From the NCBI GenBank assembly GCA_003497505.1, contig DNNV01000158.1, positions 1-9,403 of the forward strand: a stretch of DNA of 9,403 nucleotides. Direction: 5' to 3'. The stretch's first letter is position 1; every line of letters starts with the position of its first letter. Below the pieces are notes generated by a model. It ran no database searches. It was not told where the DNA came from and was given only the letters and a program-made list of their open reading frames with translations. A program made the translations under genes and the position numbers. Below, piece after piece: positions 6,833 to 9,403 of this stretch. Source of the DNA: Clostridiales bacterium. GTDB lineage: Bacteria; Bacillota; Clostridia; Tissierellales; Sedimentibacteraceae.

Positions 6833-7598
6833 TTTCATATTCCTCCTCTTCCGAATCATCATGAACCGCCATGCTTTTCTTGCTTTTTATTATCATGTAT
6901 ATACCTATTACAATAAATATTATTGATACCACTGATGTTTGAATATACCTGCGTATATAGTTGTCAATCAAAGGATACAGAACCCTTTCCAGCAAAATCA
7001 TAATACCTATTAAAATAAGACCCACACCTGCGAACTCAGGTTTTATATCCGGTAATTCCAGCGTTTGATTTTTCACCTCATCTTTTGAATCATCGGATAT
7101 GTGCATTGCATCGAAAAAGCTGTAAAACCAAATCATTGGAAGCATAAACAGCAGCAGAGATATTCCCAACCATCCCATGAAAAAGATTGAAAAGAAAAAT
7201 GCTCCCATTATTATTAATCCTTTTTTCTGGTATCCCAGATACATGTGTCCTGCACCCGGTATTACAGATAACGCAAGTGCAAGGCTTTTTTTATTCAGCT
7301 TTTTGTCCGGAATATCGCCTATTCCTTCCGCGCTGTTATACAGCCGCCTCATCTCCATGGTTTTCCAGGCTGAAAACATATCTATCAGGGCAATGAGCCA
7401 CAATAGTAGGTAGCCTATGACAGTCAGTACCAAGAAAAACTCTTCATAGCTAAGAATCGCAAGCCCTATACCTCCCGTAACTCCCACAACCAGCAGAATT
7501 AAAAATATTAAGGCCCTTTCCTTAAAACCTATATACAAATGTGCCAGTCCCGGCACCACAGATAATATAAATGCTATAAACCTGCTTTTATCTCTCAT
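6819..7598 (-). CDS. Multi-pass membrane protein with duplicated TM2-like motif
   Basis: The 259-residue protein carries the same motif twice: S-V-V-P-G-L-A-H-L-Y-I-G at residues 13-24 and S-V-I-P-G-A-G-H-M-Y-L-G at 111-122. Each is followed by two hydrophobic segments and a conserved Asp (73 and 163). This resembles the TM2 domain unit, so the protein appears to be a tandem TM2-like duplication. A third hydrophobic pair (about 190-237) has the LiaF-like G-L-I-L-I-G-I and I-V-I-G-I-Y pattern. The C-terminus is a short, strongly acidic tail (DDSEEEEYENDQD). The start at ATG 7598 is supported by AGGAGG 7 nt upstream and overlaps the anti-sigma gene by 11 nt. The position between anti-sigma factor and LiaF-like protein suggests a membrane part of the same sensing unit; its molecular role is unknown. 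Confidence 0.85.
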   Translation of the reverse strand: MRDKSRFIAFILSVVPGLAHLYIGFKERALIFLILLVVGVTGGIGLAILSYEEFFLVLTVIGYLLLWLIALIDMFSAWKTMEMRRLYNSAEGIGDIPDKKLNKKSLALALSVIPGAGHMYLGYQKKGLIIMGAFFFSIFFMGWLGISLLLFMLPMIWFYSFFDAMHISDDSKDEVKNQTLELPDIKPEFAGVGLILIGIMILLERVLYPLIDNYIRRYIQTSVVSIIFIVIGIYMIIKSKKSMAVHDDSEEEEYENDQD

Positions 7599-8079
7599 TG
7601 TTTTTCCTCCTATTATTTATATCATTATTTTCAATTCCGGACAAAAGATTAGATGTCCCGCTCACTATACCTTCAGAAAAATCAGCTATTACATTCGTAT
7701 ATTCCTTAGTCATATGAACAGATACTGAAAGCTTTGGCACAGTATCCACAAGGCTGGTATAAAACCCTCCAAGGGTCAGGATAATGGTTACAGATGCAAC
7801 AGCAGCGTAATATCCCAATTGATAATTAAATGCCCTTTTCTTCTGCATTGCTTTGGGCTTAACAGTTTTTATTTTCGGCAGCCTGCTCACTACCTCTGCC
7901 GTAAAATCCTCTGATAAAATTTCTCCTGCTGTCTTTTCTTCCTGTTCATCAATAAGGGACAGAAAAATCTCCATACATGTGCTGCAGTCGTATAAATGCC
8001 GTCCCATTTCATCTGCTTTTTCTTCAGGCATCAGCTTATTTTTATAAAGCAGCCATTCAACATAATCATAATGCTTCAT
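7588..8079 (-). CDS. Zinc-finger (zf-HC2) anti-sigma factor
   Basis: The 163-residue protein should bind and hold the ECF sigma factor encoded just upstream. The zinc-binding anti-sigma motif His-x3-Cys-x2-Cys is present (H28, C32, C35, in RHLYDCSTC). A basic stretch (about 70-83) leads into one membrane segment (about 90-112), leaving an extracytoplasmic tail of only about 50 residues, Ser/Asn-rich and ending in a basic NNRRKNNER. The tail is too short to hold a typical sensor domain. Start ATG 8079 lies 6-7 nt after GGAGG and overlaps the sigma gene by 14 nt, the usual arrangement for a sigma/anti-sigma pair made in fixed ratio. What releases the sigma factor (regulated proteolysis, redox loss of zinc, or contact with the next two membrane proteins) cannot be read from the sequence. 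Confidence 0.93.
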   Translation of the reverse strand: MKHYDYVEWLLYKNKLMPEEKADEMGRHLYDCSTCMEIFLSLIDEQEEKTAGEILSEDFTAEVVSRLPKIKTVKPKAMQKKRAFNYQLGYYAAVASVTIILTLGGFYTSLVDTVPKLSVSVHMTKEYTNVIADFSEGIVSGTSNLLSGIENNDINNRRKNNER

Positions 8080-8629
8080 TTTCTTCCCTCCATTTCTCCT
8101 TCAATAATATCTTGGCTCTGTAAAGACGTGATGCTATGGTCTTCACGGGCACATTCTCTTCTTTTGCAATCATTTCATAAGGCTTTTCCTGAAAATAAAA
8201 CTTCTCCAATGCAATTCTGTAATTGTCAGGTATGCTTCCCATAACCCTCATGAGCGTTTCCCTTCTTTCCTTATCAATCATAAATATTTCAGGATTACCA
8301 CTCTTGTCATAAGATGAACTGTCAATTAAATCCGTTGTATTTTCAGACGGCTCTTCATTAAATTTTACTTTCTTTTTCCTTATCCAATCAATTGATTTAT
8401 TTGCCGCTATTTTACCTATCCATGCCTTGAAATTCCCGTTATCATATGATGGTAGAGAGGTATAGATTTGCAGAAATACTTCCTGTGCAACATTTTCGGC
8501 CTCTCCGTAGTCTTTGATAAAATTAAGTACAATTGCAAAAATATAATTCCTGTAAGCATTGATTATATTGGCGAAAGCCTTTTCGCTGCCTTCAATGGAG
8601 TCTTTAATCAACAGACGTTCCTTTTCCAT
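8066..8629 (-). CDS. ECF-family RNA polymerase sigma factor
   Basis: This 187-residue protein would direct RNA polymerase to a small set of promoters. Region 2 spans about residues 15-88, including AENVAQEVFLQIY and the promoter-melting segment FKAWIGKIAANKSIDWIRKKK. A variable acidic linker (about 89-122) leads to region 4 at about 125-180, whose helix-turn-helix includes YEMIAKEENVPVKTIASRLYRAK. There is no region 1 or 3, which defines the ECF group. Start ATG 8629 follows a long purine-rich SD (AGGAGG, 6 nt away). It is the first gene of the four-gene unit that includes its anti-sigma factor, so self-regulation is expected, although no classic ECF -35 element is visible upstream. The ECF subgroup cannot be assigned by eye. 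Confidence 0.97.
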   Translation of the reverse strand: MEKERLLIKDSIEGSEKAFANIINAYRNYIFAIVLNFIKDYGEAENVAQEVFLQIYTSLPSYDNGNFKAWIGKIAANKSIDWIRKKKVKFNEEPSENTTDLIDSSSYDKSGNPEIFMIDKERRETLMRVMGSIPDNYRIALEKFYFQEKPYEMIAKEENVPVKTIASRLYRAKILLKEKWREENEAL

Positions 8630-8652
8630 GCCTCCCCTCCTCTCTTACATTT

Positions 8653-8661
8653 ATTATAACG
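8653..8661 (-). promoter_or_regulatory. Possible -10 element of the sigma-factor operon
   Basis: CGTTATAAT on the minus strand contains a perfect TATAAT (8658-8653) and also begins with CGT, common in ECF -10 elements. No TTGACA-like and no AAC-type ECF -35 is present 16-18 nt upstream. It would give a short leader of about 17 nt. Which sigma factor uses it is unclear. Confidence 0.3.
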
Positions 8662-8704
8662 CAATATAATTTAAAATTACTGCATTAATAAAATATTTTT
8701 TCAT

Positions 8705-8733
8705 AAAAAAATACACCCCAAAATTTGAGGTGT
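8705..8733 (-). terminator. Intrinsic terminator of gpsA
   Basis: On the minus strand ACACCTCAA (8733-8725) pairs with TTGGGGTGT (8721-8713): nine pairs including one U-G, with a 3-nt loop. An A and then a run of T residues follow (complement of 8705-8711). It lies about 22 nt after the gpsA stop. Confidence 0.9.
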
Positions 8734-8754
8734 GTGGTATTAATATTTTATTTA

Positions 8755-9403
8755 TTATAGCTTTTCTTCTTTTTTGTCTCTGAGCATAAGTCTGGTTACT
8801 GTTTCTTTTACATCTGCATCATTTTCCAAAACGTTATACATAGCATCCACTATTGGCATTTCCACATTTAATTTTTTTGAGAGCTCATATGCTCCATAGG
8901 TTGTGGGGATTCCTTCCACTGCCATTCCGATTTTTTTGATGGCCTCATCCTTTGTCATTCCCTGTCCTATTAGATATCCCGCATTCCAGTTTCTTGAATG
9001 CTTGCTTGTGCAAGTCACAATCAAATCTCCGATTCCTGATAAGCCGAAAAATGTATGTACATCAGCTCCCATAGCAATGCCCAGCCTCGCTATTTCGACA
9101 ATACCTCTGTTCATAAGAGCTGCCTTTGCATTGTCTCCGTAGCCTACTCCGTCAGATATTCCAGCTCCAAGAGCAATGATATTTTTCAGTGCTCCTCCTA
9201 ATTCTGCTCCTACGACATCTTCATTGGTATAAACCCTAAAATACGAAGACATGAAAGCATCCTGTATCTCCTCGGCAACTTCCTTGTTTTCACATGCCAC
9301 CGTAATTGCTGTGGGCATTGAAAGCCCCACTTCCTCCGCATGAGAAGGTCCTGATAATGCAGCAAAAATACAACCTTCTGTTTCCTCTCTCACAATATCT
9401 GAG
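8755..9403 (-). CDS. gpsA: NAD(P)H-dependent glycerol-3-phosphate dehydrogenase, C-terminal part (cut by window edge)
   Basis: GpsA reduces dihydroxyacetone phosphate to sn-glycerol-3-phosphate in the cytoplasm, feeding phospholipid synthesis. The visible 215 residues lack the N-terminal third (about 120 residues, including the nucleotide-binding G-x-G-x-x-G). They retain the substrate-binding motif LSGPSHAEEV, the conserved lysine segment GALKNIIALGAGISDG, NRGIVEIARLG, and GLSGIGDLIVTCTSKHSRN. The frame stays open to base 9403 with family-like residues (SDIVREE), so this is a gene cut by the window, not one starting at the GTG at 9393. It ends in two stop codons (TAA TAA), followed by a terminator. 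In many Clostridia and Bacilli gpsA lies close to spoIVA; here about 6.5 kb separates them. Confidence 0.97.
   Translation of the reverse strand, partial: SDIVREETEGCIFAALSGPSHAEEVGLSMPTAITVACENKEVAEEIQDAFMSSYFRVYTNEDVVGAELGGALKNIIALGAGISDGVGYGDNAKAALMNRGIVEIARLGIAMGADVHTFFGLSGIGDLIVTCTSKHSRNWNAGYLIGQGMTKDEAIKKIGMAVEGIPTTYGAYELSKKLNVEMPIVDAMYNVLENDADVKETVTRLMLRDKKEEKL

Noticed and set aside
5913..6926. Plus-strand ORFs of about 68-116 residues opposite the LiaF-like gene
   Set aside because: They have no convincing SD sites or family features and are explained by the reading frame of the minus-strand operon.
9391..9393. GTG as the start of a short 212-residue gpsA
   Set aside because: The frame continues upstream to the window edge with family-like residues, and the nucleotide-binding domain must lie outside the window.
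1..9403. Mobile elements, CRISPR arrays, tRNA or rRNA genes
   Set aside because: I saw no transposase or integrase motifs, no regularly spaced direct repeats, and no RNA-gene-like sequence.

Overview
The window is AT-rich DNA from a spore-forming Firmicute, most likely a member of the Clostridia. SpoIVA (spore-coat ATPase) is found only in endospore formers, the Shine-Dalgarno sites are strong GGAGG types, and the neighbourhood (gpsA near spoIVA, with an HlyD-like gene downstream) is typical of clostridial chromosomes. I cannot name the species. Every supported gene lies on the minus strand, so transcription runs from right to left; all plus-strand ORFs look like shadows.

In transcription order: the 3' two-thirds of gpsA (glycerol-3-phosphate dehydrogenase, 8755-9403) ends in a clear intrinsic terminator. 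Next comes a tightly overlapping four-gene unit: an ECF sigma factor (8066-8629), a zinc-finger anti-sigma factor with one membrane segment (7588-8079), a membrane protein with a duplicated TM2-like motif (6819-7598), and a LiaF-like membrane protein with a beta-rich extracytoplasmic domain (5954-6832). It ends in a second terminator. This looks like a self-contained envelope-sensing regulon core.

A good sigma-A-type promoter then starts a looser group: a YiaC-like GNAT acetyltransferase (5373-5801), a 622-residue lipoprotein of unknown function with an internal 116-residue-period duplication (3400-5268), and an AEC-family transporter (2417-3331). The transporter's ribosome binding site sits in a potential hairpin. 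A terminator follows.

The last complete gene is spoIVA (725-2203). It appears to start at an ATT codon: the protein counted from there is 492 residues, with Walker A Lys30, Thr70/Thr71 and Asp97 at exactly the Bacillus subtilis positions. A near-ideal SD lies 7 nt upstream, and a sigma-E-like promoter lies downstream of the only upstream ATG codons. A terminator separates it from the 5' end of an HlyD-like adaptor gene (1-493), which has its own sigma-A-like promoter with overlapping palindromes.

The overall picture is a conserved gpsA-spoIVA chromosomal backbone interrupted by about 6.5 kb of envelope-related accessory genes. The most interesting points are the ATT start of spoIVA, the sigma/anti-sigma/TM2-like/LiaF-like operon, the repeat lipoprotein, and the hairpin in the transporter leader. 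No RNA genes, insertion sequences, CRISPR arrays or tRNAs were seen. No gene-free stretch exceeds about 230 bases.
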